DNA from: an uncultured Cytophagaceae bacterium | Lineage (GTDB): Bacteria > Bacteroidota > Bacteroidia > Cytophagales > Microscillaceae | DNA: 18,460 nt | Assembly (NCBI GenBank): GCA_937899305.1 | Contig: CALDJV010000623.1 | Location: 1 to 18,460, forward strand | Direction: 5' to 3' | Shown here: one piece after another, positions 1 through 6,971 of the stretch | Numbering within the stretch: the first letter of the stretch is position 1 | How the letters are laid out: each line of letters starts with the position of its first letter | Position numbers and translations under genes: made by a program | The notes under the pieces: model-generated | Database searches by the model: none | Seen by the model: the letters and a program-made list of their open reading frames with translations, nothing else | Told to the model about the DNA's origin: nothing

Positions 1-1357
1 GGCTACCTCCGGTATAGAAAGTACTAAAATTGGCCTGCAAATCACTGAGATACAGCTTTCCTTTATCTTTTGAGTCCAAGGCGGCTTTGTCGCCCCTTGC
101 TTTGAGTGCGGCATCGGCAATAGAAATGTTATTGAGTAAAGGCAAGGCATTGCGGCCATCGCTCCCGTAAGGGTTAAAAGTATGGACCTCTTTGAGTGCA
201 TAATAGGCAGCCCGAGGATACAGTTCGTAGGTACCTCTTTCGTTGGTACGCCCTTTGGCACAGATGCCAAACCACTCTTCGTTCATATTGTTCTCCCCTT
301 CTTTGAAATCGTTGGTGTATCCACCATTGGGCCACGAAGCAGTCACGTCGTGTTCATCCAGATTGACAGTTTGGCCTGTTTTCCACCAGCCATCGCTGAA
401 TTGGAAAGTAAAACCTCCCAAAGAATTTCCGTTTTTCCCCATTCCCGAAGCATTGGAATAAATGTCTTTCCAATTACTTACCAATATCTTGGCCTGGTAT
501 TCCTGGTCTTCTTTGTTGGCAATGGCATTGTAAGCATCGGTACCAAACTCGGTCAATACCACGGGTTTGTTGAATTCTTTTTTAACCCGATCGTACAAGT
601 CGGTAAAAGTAGCCCCACGATATACGTTGATTCCCAAGATGTCTATGTCTTGGCATTCTTTGGCAATGATGTCCAAAAAGAGCAAGTCGCCATTACAAAT
701 GGCCACCGGATGCTTGGTACTGACTGCTTTCATGGCTTTGGCGCCTTCGTTGAACAGCTTGTACATATGATAGGCGTCTTTGGTCGATTTCCGGTCTTTG
801 ATTGGAATGGCCTCGGTTTCGGCTCCTCTCCAAAACAATCCGTAGTTGTTTTCATTTCCCAACAAGAAAAGTAACAGGCCAGGCGTATTTTGGTAGGCTT
901 GTACCATTGCAGTCGTTTCTTTGAGCAGCAGGTTTTTTACCAAGGGGTTGGAATAGTCGGTGTTGGGAAACCATTTTCCCTGAATGGTAAGACCATACCG
1001 ACCAAACGCGTGGTTGAGCATGGTATAGATGCCATACTTCTCATAAATGTACCTGATCCATTTGGCAGGAACCCCAGTATACATCCGAACTGTATTGACC
1101 CCCATGTTTTTCAAGAGCGGCATTTCGTAGTCAAGGGCGGCTCTGATGAGGTCATCGGGTTGTTTCCACAAACTATAATTGAAATTGGTACCCACTGGGA
1201 AGTAGTCCCAGTTCATACCATTGATGAAGAAGGGCTTGTTATTGACTTCCAACCTGAATCCATCGGCGGTTTGACGAACAGCCACGTTTTGTTGCTGTGC
1301 CATTACACCAGGGAGGCTCAGGAGAAAAAAGATAAGGAGCGTAATTAATTTTCTAAT
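1..1357 (-). CDS. Secreted clan GH-A glycoside hydrolase (TIM barrel), 3' end outside window
   Basis: Partial gene; 452 residues are visible and the frame stays open through base 1. From the proposed start the protein has a basic/hydrophobic signal peptide (RKLITLLIFFLLSLPGVMAQ, residues 2-21). A TIM-barrel enzyme follows, with an entry strand NKPFFINGMNWDYFPVG near residue 40. A GNEN motif holds the probable acid/base Glu169 and LTEFG the probable nucleophile Glu270, the strand-4/strand-7 pair typical of clan GH-A retaining enzymes. Aromatic residues near SDGWWK (321-326) fit the sugar-binding cleft. A further region begins after about residue 400. The exact family (GH2-like without the usual N-terminal domains, GH158, GH17 or other) cannot be fixed by eye. 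No ATG, GTG or TTG occurs in frame before the signal peptide; ATT at 1357-1355 is where a start is expected. The first in-frame ATG (1303-1301) would remove the signal peptide. It is divergent from the regulator gene and probably belongs to the same utilisation locus. Confidence 0.8.
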   Translation of the reverse strand, partial: MRKLITLLIFFLLSLPGVMAQQQNVAVRQTADGFRLEVNNKPFFINGMNWDYFPVGTNFNYSLWKQPDDLIRAALDYEMPLLKNMGVNTVRMYTGVPAKWIRYIYEKYGIYTMLNHAFGRYGLTIQGKWFPNTDYSNPLVKNLLLKETTAMVQAYQNTPGLLLFLLGNENNYGLFWRGAETEAIPIKDRKSTKDAYHMYKLFNEGAKAMKAVSTKHPVAICNGDLLFLDIIAKECQDIDILGINVYRGATFTDLYDRVKKEFNKPVVLTEFGTDAYNAIANKEDQEYQAKILVSNWKDIYSNASGMGKNGNSLGGFTFQFSDGWWKTGQTVNLDEHDVTASWPNGGYTNDFKEGENNMNEEWFGICAKGRTNERGTYELYPRAAYYALKEVHTFNPYGSDGRNALPLLNNISIADAALKARGDKAALDSKDKGKLYLSDLQANFSTFYTGGS

Positions 1358-1631
1358 AATTAAACCATTACAGAAAATCAGAATTGGATTTATATACAGG
1401 TCTAGCTTATCCTTTTACTTATTCACCTGTATTGAAAGACAACAAAGATTCTTTACTTGGATGAAGTTTTAGAATTATAATCTTTTCAGATAAATTATAA
1501 TGTTTACTAAAAAGGTTATAATGCTTATTGGAAAACTTCAAAACAAAATTGCTAAACCATTGTTTATACTTCAAAAAAAACACTACATCACTACTACTAC
1601 AAACAGAAAAAAATGTACGTTTACAGTTAGT
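1358..1631. promoter_or_regulatory. Divergent intergenic region between GH-A hydrolase and regulator
   Basis: This AT-rich spacer must hold the promoters of both divergent genes. No clear TAnnTTTG/TTG Bacteroidota promoter could be picked by eye. Part of it (from 1500) is open in the regulator frame, but its encoded sequence (many Lys, Thr, Asn) looks like non-coding leader, so the regulator is started at 1632. It contains the wide inverted repeat described separately at 1394-1432. Confidence 0.4.
1394..1432. promoter_or_regulatory. Wide inverted repeat, candidate operator
   Basis: A perfect 8-bp inverted repeat, ATACAGGT at 1394-1401 and ACCTGTAT at 1425-1432, is separated by 23 bases. The half-site centres are about 31 bp apart, close to three helical turns. 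It lies 37 bp upstream of the proposed ATT start of the GH-A gene and upstream of the divergent regulator. That position suits a dimeric regulator site, but its function is inference. Confidence 0.35.
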
Positions 1632-4628
1632 ATGGATACATCAGCAGTACATCAATTCATTTTTTGGGATCTAAAGCCTGCTCATTCAGGAAGAATACTC
1701 TCATTGGTTTGGGGAATGTTTTTCTATAGTTTTATTGGAGTTGCCCAAGGCCTCATTAGCCAAACTGAGGTCAAGAGTTTTACCCGAACCCAGTATGAAG
1801 CGGGCGCTCAAAACTGGGCCATTGCTCAAGATGAAAACAAACGCATCTACATCGCCAACAACGAAGGGCTTTTGGTTTACAATGGCACCAACTGGCAACT
1901 ATTTCCGGTACCTAATCGAACCATCGTGCGGTCTTTGTGCTTTGGTTTGGGAGGGAAACTATACATAGGGGCCCAAGATGAACTGGGCTATTTTGCTCCT
2001 GACCAAGTGGGGCGGCTTCGCTATACTTCGTTGAAGCCTTTGCTACCCAAACAAGATCGCGGGTTTACTGATGTATGGCAAATTGAGGTGAAAGGCAAGG
2101 AAGTATTTTTCAGAACCGATGCCAAGGTTTTCAAGCTGGTGGGCAATCGGTTTACAGTCTATCCTACTCCATCTACTTGGTTATCTTTGCACCAACACCA
2201 AGGACAAATACTAGCCCATGACAAACAGCAAGGCCTACTCATGTATCAAAACCAAGCTTGGCAATCGTTTATCCCAAAAGATTCGCTTCCCGACAATTTT
2301 TTAATCACTGACATTGCCAATTATCGCGAAGGTACCAGTTTGGTAAGTACCGTGGCCCATGGCTTGTACCTATTGACCCAAAACCAACTCACTCCTTTCA
2401 ACTTGCAGTCTACCCAAATAGATACCCAGCAACACTTCACTGCTTTGTCGGTATTAGACCAAGGAGCGTTTTTAGTAGGTACGTATTTTAATGGTATCTA
2501 CCGAATATCGCCTCAGGGAAAAGTATTAGAAAACATTGCTACCCAAAATGGCCTGCCCAACAATACCTTGCGTTGCTTGTTTGCTGATGCCCATCACAAT
2601 GTATGGGCAGGGATGGACAATGGCCTGGCTTTTTTTGGCTACAACCACGCCATCAAACGCATCAATCCAGCAGTATTTAACAATGGAGTAGGTTATGATG
2701 TGAAAGTGTTGAACAACGACTTGTACTTTGCCCTTTCTACGGGTTTGTGGTGGCTTCCGGTCTCGCCAGATACCGACCTCAGCACCCTTACCCAAGCACC
2801 CAAAACCATTATGAATGGGCTTACCTGGAACCTCTCTCCCATCCAGGACCAGTTATTGGCCGGAAGAGATGATGGTTTATTTTTGATTCAAGGCCAACAA
2901 GTCAACCCTATCAGCCAATCTACGGGCTATTGGACCTGTCGCCCCATCCAGCAAGCCCCTTCGCTAAAAATTGTGGCCGGAAACTATCTAGGTCTTCAGT
3001 TTCTCGAGATGAATCAAGGTAAAGAGGGTTTTATCAATCAGGGTTCACTGGAAAAATTCAAAGAATCGAGCCGCTATGTAGAAACCGACGGAAACCACAT
3101 ATGGGTATCGCACCCTTACCGGGGCGTATATCAAATTACCTTGACCCATTCTCAGAATCAGGATGGAACCCCTTCCTCGCAAAAAATCAGGTTATTTTCA
3201 AAAAAGGATGGATTTCCTTCTGACCTGGACAACCACGTTTTCAAGATCAAAGGAGAGATTGTTTTTGCAACTCCTCAAGGCATTTATGAGTACAGGGCTG
3301 ATACTGATACCATCTTAAAATCTAAAAAGTACGGGGGAATATTTGGAGAAAAACCCATTCGCTACCTCAAAGAAGACCAAAAAGGGAACATTTGGTTTGT
3401 ACAAGAAAAGATGCTAGGAGTCGTAGATTTTAGTGCAGGAAAACCAGTGATTCATTACATTCCAGAACTTCGAAATAAAATTGTCAGTGGTTTTGAAAAC
3501 ATCTTCCCGTACAATAGCCGCAATATTTTGGTGGGTGGAGAACCAGGGTTTTATCACCTCAACTATGAACAATACCTCCGAAACATTCAACCTTTTTCGG
3601 TATATGTATCTCAGGTAAAAACGTCGGGGGTGATGGATAGCGTACTGATGGGTGGTTATGGGTTAGCAAATGGCTCCTCCAATAACAACCAGCGAAAGAT
3701 CACAATCCTCTATCACCTCAACTCACTCCTTTTTGCTTACACTACTTATGCCTGTAATGCTTCGGCAAGCATTGAGTACAGCCATTACTTAGAGGGGTTC
3801 GAACCTGACTGGAGCAGCTGGAGTAGCCACACCGAAAAAGAATACACCAACCTTCCCGCAGGTACTTATACTTTCAAAATCAAGGCCCGCAAAAGCCCTT
3901 CTCACGAGTCGGCCATTTATCAATTTACTTTTGTGATTACGCCCCCTTGGTACCAAACCATTTGGGCTTATGGGCTTTATGGACTGTTGTTTTTGGGGAT
4001 ATTGTTTGGCATCTCGAGATATCAGGCCTATAGGCAACGGAAAAAACAGGAGGCCAAACGGCTGGCTGACCAGCAAAAGTTCAAAGAAGAACAAAAGCAG
4101 TTGGCTTATCAGCACCAGCTGGAACAAGCCGAGTCAGAAAAGGAAATCATTCATTTACGAAACGAAAAACTGGACGCAGAAATCAAACATAAAAATGCGG
4201 AGTTGGCCAGTGCTACGATGCACCTGGTACAAAAAAAAGAATTGACGCTGAAACTTACCAAAGAGCTCAAACAGCTCCAAAAGAACACCAAAATTGGAGC
4301 GCATAATAAGGAACTCAAGCAATTGCTAAAGGCGCTCTCGGACGAGCAAAAACTAGATCAGGAATGGGATAACTTTTTCCGGCATTTCAATAGTGTACAC
4401 GGAGATTTTTTGAATATTTTGAAAGATAAATTTCCCACGTTGAATCCTCACTACCTCCGTTTGTGCGCTTACCTGCGAATGAATTTGAGTAGCAAGGAAA
4501 TTGCCCCTTTGATGGGCATATCGCTTCGGGGGATAGAAATTAACCGTTATCGGCTGAGAAAGAAGATGGACTTGCCTACGGAAGTCAACCTCATTGAATA
4601 TTTGATGAATATAGAACGGGAAGGGTAA
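1632..4628 (+). CDS. Transmembrane one-component regulator: beta-propeller, Y_Y_Y, TM, coiled coil, LuxR-type HTH
   Basis: A 998-residue protein from ATG 1632. It starts with a hydrophobic export segment (SLVWGMFFYSFIGVAQG). A long two-component-regulator-type propeller follows, with repeats such as NGLPNNTLRCLFAD..NVWAGMDNGL near residues 306-333. A Y_Y_Y domain (about 693-770) contains YSHYLEGFEPDWSSWS and AGTYTFKIKA. One TM helix (about 777-795) leads into a Lys/Glu/Gln-rich coiled coil (about 797-890). The C-terminus is a LuxR/GerE-like HTH (LRLCAYLRMNLSSKEIAPLMG...EINRYRLRKKM, about 942-983). There is no histidine kinase, receiver or AraC domain, so it differs from classical HTCS regulators. 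The likely job is to sense sugar in the periplasm and control the neighbouring locus through its cytoplasmic HTH. The frame is open from 1500, but residues from there do not resemble the family; ATG 1716 is another possible start that keeps only part of the signal segment. It is convergent with the MFS gene. Confidence 0.85.
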   Translation: MDTSAVHQFIFWDLKPAHSGRILSLVWGMFFYSFIGVAQGLISQTEVKSFTRTQYEAGAQNWAIAQDENKRIYIANNEGLLVYNGTNWQLFPVPNRTIVRSLCFGLGGKLYIGAQDELGYFAPDQVGRLRYTSLKPLLPKQDRGFTDVWQIEVKGKEVFFRTDAKVFKLVGNRFTVYPTPSTWLSLHQHQGQILAHDKQQGLLMYQNQAWQSFIPKDSLPDNFLITDIANYREGTSLVSTVAHGLYLLTQNQLTPFNLQSTQIDTQQHFTALSVLDQGAFLVGTYFNGIYRISPQGKVLENIATQNGLPNNTLRCLFADAHHNVWAGMDNGLAFFGYNHAIKRINPAVFNNGVGYDVKVLNNDLYFALSTGLWWLPVSPDTDLSTLTQAPKTIMNGLTWNLSPIQDQLLAGRDDGLFLIQGQQVNPISQSTGYWTCRPIQQAPSLKIVAGNYLGLQFLEMNQGKEGFINQGSLEKFKESSRYVETDGNHIWVSHPYRGVYQITLTHSQNQDGTPSSQKIRLFSKKDGFPSDLDNHVFKIKGEIVFATPQGIYEYRADTDTILKSKKYGGIFGEKPIRYLKEDQKGNIWFVQEKMLGVVDFSAGKPVIHYIPELRNKIVSGFENIFPYNSRNILVGGEPGFYHLNYEQYLRNIQPFSVYVSQVKTSGVMDSVLMGGYGLANGSSNNNQRKITILYHLNSLLFAYTTYACNASASIEYSHYLEGFEPDWSSWSSHTEKEYTNLPAGTYTFKIKARKSPSHESAIYQFTFVITPPWYQTIWAYGLYGLLFLGILFGISRYQAYRQRKKQEAKRLADQQKFKEEQKQLAYQHQLEQAESEKEIIHLRNEKLDAEIKHKNAELASATMHLVQKKELTLKLTKELKQLQKNTKIGAHNKELKQLLKALSDEQKLDQEWDNFFRHFNSVHGDFLNILKDKFPTLNPHYLRLCAYLRMNLSSKEIAPLMGISLRGIEINRYRLRKKMDLPTEVNLIEYLMNIEREG

Positions 4629-4660
4629 AACCTGATAAGTTTTTAGAACCTATCAGGTTT
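4628..4660. terminator. Hairpin between convergent genes; member of a dispersed repeat family
   Basis: A perfect 10-bp stem, AAACCTGATA (4628-4637) with TATCAGGTTT (4651-4660), and a 13-base loop. It overlaps the regulator stop codon and lies 11 bases beyond the end of the convergent symporter gene. On the minus strand it is followed by TTTT, so it may serve mainly as the symporter/operon terminator. Its sequence resembles the hairpins at 6908-6940 and 9455-9486. Confidence 0.6.
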
Positions 4661-4671
4661 AAAATTCAAGG

Positions 4672-6075
4672 CTATGATTTGCCCAGTCGTATTTTCCACA
4701 GTTGCTCAATATTCTCCAAAGACTTGCCCTTGGTTTCGGGAATGAATTTGATGGTAAAACCAATGATGACCAGAATAAAAGCAATGAAAATGTAATAAGG
4801 AAGCGATCCGTGCCACATGCCTTTTTGGTTGGTTTCGCTTAACATCACCACGGGAAAGGTTTGCGATACCAAATAGTTGGCCGCCCACTGAAAAGCCACC
4901 GCCAACGACATACCCAGCGAACGAATGGAGCCAGGAAACATCTCAGATAATACTACCCACACGATGGGCCCCATAGACATGGCAAACGAGCCAATAAACA
5001 TCAATATGCCAATCAGCGATATTATACCAGTTTGTTCCATTTGTAAAGAGATTGCCAACAGGGCAAAGCCTAGCAACATTCCCAAGGAGCCTACAATTAC
5101 GAGCGGTTTTCGTCCCCAGCGGTCTACCGTAAACATCGCCAAAATGGTAAATATCACATTGACCGCAGCCAGTAAAATTTGCTGGGCCAGCACGTCTTTT
5201 TTACCAAAACCCAGGGCTTTTTCAAAAATATCAGCTCCGTAGTACAATACTGCATTGATGCCCGTAAATTGCTGCAATACCGAAAACACGACCCCAATCA
5301 ATATAATAGGTAAGAACACGCCCTTCAAGGCTTGATTCAGGTTGAGTCCTTGGTCTTCGTGGATGTTTTTTTTGATGTTTTCTAATTCTAATGTAGCCAA
5401 TTGAGGGTTTTGTACGCCTTCTAGTACTTGTTGGGCTTCATCGTACCTACCCTGAAGGCATAACCAACGAGGGCTTTTGGGAACAAAAAATAACAGCCCT
5501 AAAAACAAAAGACAAGGTACCAATTCGGACCAAAACATGACCCGCCAAGCTTGATCCTTGTTGTATGCTTCAGTGTTGCCTGCTCCAATGAAATAGGTGG
5601 CAATAAATACCAGAAAAAAGCCCAATACAATGGCCATTTGGTAGTAGGTCACCATTTGACCCCGTTTGTCGGCGGGTGACAATTCAGCAATGTAAGTGGG
5701 CGCATTCATAGAGGCTACTCCAATGCCCAACCCTCCAATGATCCGGAAAACAACCAACCAAGTCACCGAATCGGGTAAAAAACCAGGAAGTCCTGAACCC
5801 CAGGCTGAGATGGTAAACAACAAAGCAGAAACGATCAAAGAAAACTTTCTCCCGTATTTTTTGCTGATGTAGCCTGCAATCAGGGCTCCCACAAAACAGC
5901 CCAATAACGCACTTCCTACTACCCATCCTTTAGTCACTGGACTAAGCTTGAAGTATTCGCTAAGATAAAACTGGGCTCCATTAATCACCCCAGTATCATA
6001 TCCAAATAAAAACCCACCAAGGGCCGCTACAATGCTTATGTAGATGAGTTTAAATTGATATTTCCGCTCGTTCAT
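4672..6075 (-). CDS. Sugar porter family MFS transporter (sugar:H+ symporter, XylE/GLUT-like)
   Basis: A 467-residue inner-membrane protein with about 12 hydrophobic helices and the sugar porter signatures: GGFLFGYDTGVINGA (20-34), SKKYGRK (71-77), RIIGGLGIGVAS (111-122), PKSPRWL (199-205), QQFTGINAVLYYG (268-280), DRWGRKPL (318-325), GPIVWVVLSEMFPGSIR (369-385) and PETKGKSLE (446-454). Its length is normal for the family. It most likely imports the monosaccharide released by the upstream GH3 enzyme with proton symport; QQFTGINAVLYYG fits a glucose/xylose-type porter, but the exact sugar is not readable. It is the last gene of the operon, 22 bp after the lipoprotein gene, and is followed by the hairpin at 4628-4660. 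Confidence 0.93.
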   Translation of the reverse strand: MNERKYQFKLIYISIVAALGGFLFGYDTGVINGAQFYLSEYFKLSPVTKGWVVGSALLGCFVGALIAGYISKKYGRKFSLIVSALLFTISAWGSGLPGFLPDSVTWLVVFRIIGGLGIGVASMNAPTYIAELSPADKRGQMVTYYQMAIVLGFFLVFIATYFIGAGNTEAYNKDQAWRVMFWSELVPCLLFLGLLFFVPKSPRWLCLQGRYDEAQQVLEGVQNPQLATLELENIKKNIHEDQGLNLNQALKGVFLPIILIGVVFSVLQQFTGINAVLYYGADIFEKALGFGKKDVLAQQILLAAVNVIFTILAMFTVDRWGRKPLVIVGSLGMLLGFALLAISLQMEQTGIISLIGILMFIGSFAMSMGPIVWVVLSEMFPGSIRSLGMSLAVAFQWAANYLVSQTFPVVMLSETNQKGMWHGSLPYYIFIAFILVIIGFTIKFIPETKGKSLENIEQLWKIRLGKS

Positions 6076-6097
6076 GTTCCTTTGTTTTTTTAAATAA

Positions 6098-6853
6098 TTA
6101 CTTCAACTCCAGTTCGCCAAATACGCCCGCATCAATCCAACCTCGGTTTTTGTCTTCCCCGGCAATCGCTACCGAACCAATGAAGTGTTCTCGTTTTTTG
6201 CTGTGGTCATTGTCACAATAAGCTACGGCAAACCCTAGTTTCTTACCTTTTTTTAGGCGAACCAACTCATTGTCAGCCGCACCATCCTGGTAACGGTCGT
6301 TGTATACCCTGATGGCCAACTCCCAAAAATAGGTATTCCCCTGCTTGGTTCTTTTCACCTCTACGTGGTCGTTATAAAAAGTTTCGTCTTTCTTGGGGTT
6401 GATATCTACCACTTTATAATCAGTGGAAATATGATAAGCAAAGGCGTTATGGCTGTATTGGTGGTTCCCTCCCGAATTGTCTTCATCCAAGAAAACCTCC
6501 AAACAATCGTCGTCCCAATAAAAGGCCAATGGATCTTGGTGAACATCCATCAAAACATCGTCTTTGATTTCCACCAACATATAAATTCTATTGTCCTCAT
6601 TTGACCAAACCACCTTGTATCGGCCCTCAAAATCTCCTTTTGCGAGGGGCTTACCAAGCCAGAGCTGATCAATGGGATACCACTTGGCCTCTTGCCAACA
6701 AGCATCTTTGCCCACCCCATCTATGGTAGGTGTTTTTGCGGCTGGCAAGGCTTCAAATTGTTCCCGGTTGCTTTTGGCACCACAACTAAACAAAATCAGC
6801 GTAATAATACAAGACCAAATTATATTTTGTGAATTTAGGAAAATACTTTTCAT
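6098..6853 (-). CDS. Lipoprotein with CBM9-like carbohydrate-binding domain
   Basis: A 251-residue protein. The start at 6853 gives MKSIFLNSQNIIWSCIITLI followed by the lipobox LFSC (Cys24), a clear lipoprotein signal. The mature part resembles the family 9 carbohydrate-binding / DOMON-like beta-sandwich: TIDGVGKDACWQEAKW near 43-58, then DDDCLEVFLDEDNSGG, FAYHISTDY, and a C-terminal GFAVAYCDND...EHFIGSVA segment. No catalytic motif is seen. It probably holds sugar at the membrane surface as an accessory glycan-binding protein, or may be a partner of the GH3 enzyme. The frame is open upstream to 6988, but that extension would overlap the GH3 stop, include the repeat hairpin at 6908-6940 and hide the signal peptide, so it was rejected. 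It lies 118 bp after GH3 and 22 bp before the MFS gene in one operon. Confidence 0.8.
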   Translation of the reverse strand: MKSIFLNSQNIIWSCIITLILFSCGAKSNREQFEALPAAKTPTIDGVGKDACWQEAKWYPIDQLWLGKPLAKGDFEGRYKVVWSNEDNRIYMLVEIKDDVLMDVHQDPLAFYWDDDCLEVFLDEDNSGGNHQYSHNAFAYHISTDYKVVDINPKKDETFYNDHVEVKRTKQGNTYFWELAIRVYNDRYQDGAADNELVRLKKGKKLGFAVAYCDNDHSKKREHFIGSVAIAGEDKNRGWIDAGVFGELELK

Positions 6854-6907
6854 GAATTTAATTGAGTTGATATACTCGTACATAATCTTTTTTATATCCG
6901 CTATTTT

Positions 6908-6940
6908 AGACCTGACTGGTTTTGAAAATCGGTCAGGTCT
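6908..6940. repeat. Intergenic hairpin repeat, copy 2
   Basis: AGACCTGAC (6908-6916) pairs with GTCAGGTCT (6932-6940). The stem can extend inward through G-T, G-C and A-T pairs to about 15 bp with a 3-base loop. It lies between the GH3 stop and the lipoprotein start, so as RNA it would form inside the operon transcript, where it could protect mRNA ends or attenuate downstream genes. It is a sequence relative of the hairpins at 4628-4660 and 9455-9486. Confidence 0.65.
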
Positions 6941-6971
6941 GGTTTCCAATGAGTTTAACAGGTGATGAGTA

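Noticed and set aside
182..1348. Plus-strand open frames opposite the left-edge hydrolase
   Set aside because: The minus strand encodes a coherent clan GH-A enzyme with signal peptide and both catalytic Glu motifs; the plus frames show no motifs.
1500..1631. N-terminal extension of the regulator from ATG 1500
   Set aside because: The 44 encoded residues are Lys/Thr/Asn-rich, precede the export signal and do not resemble the family; ATG 1632 leaves a normal signal segment.
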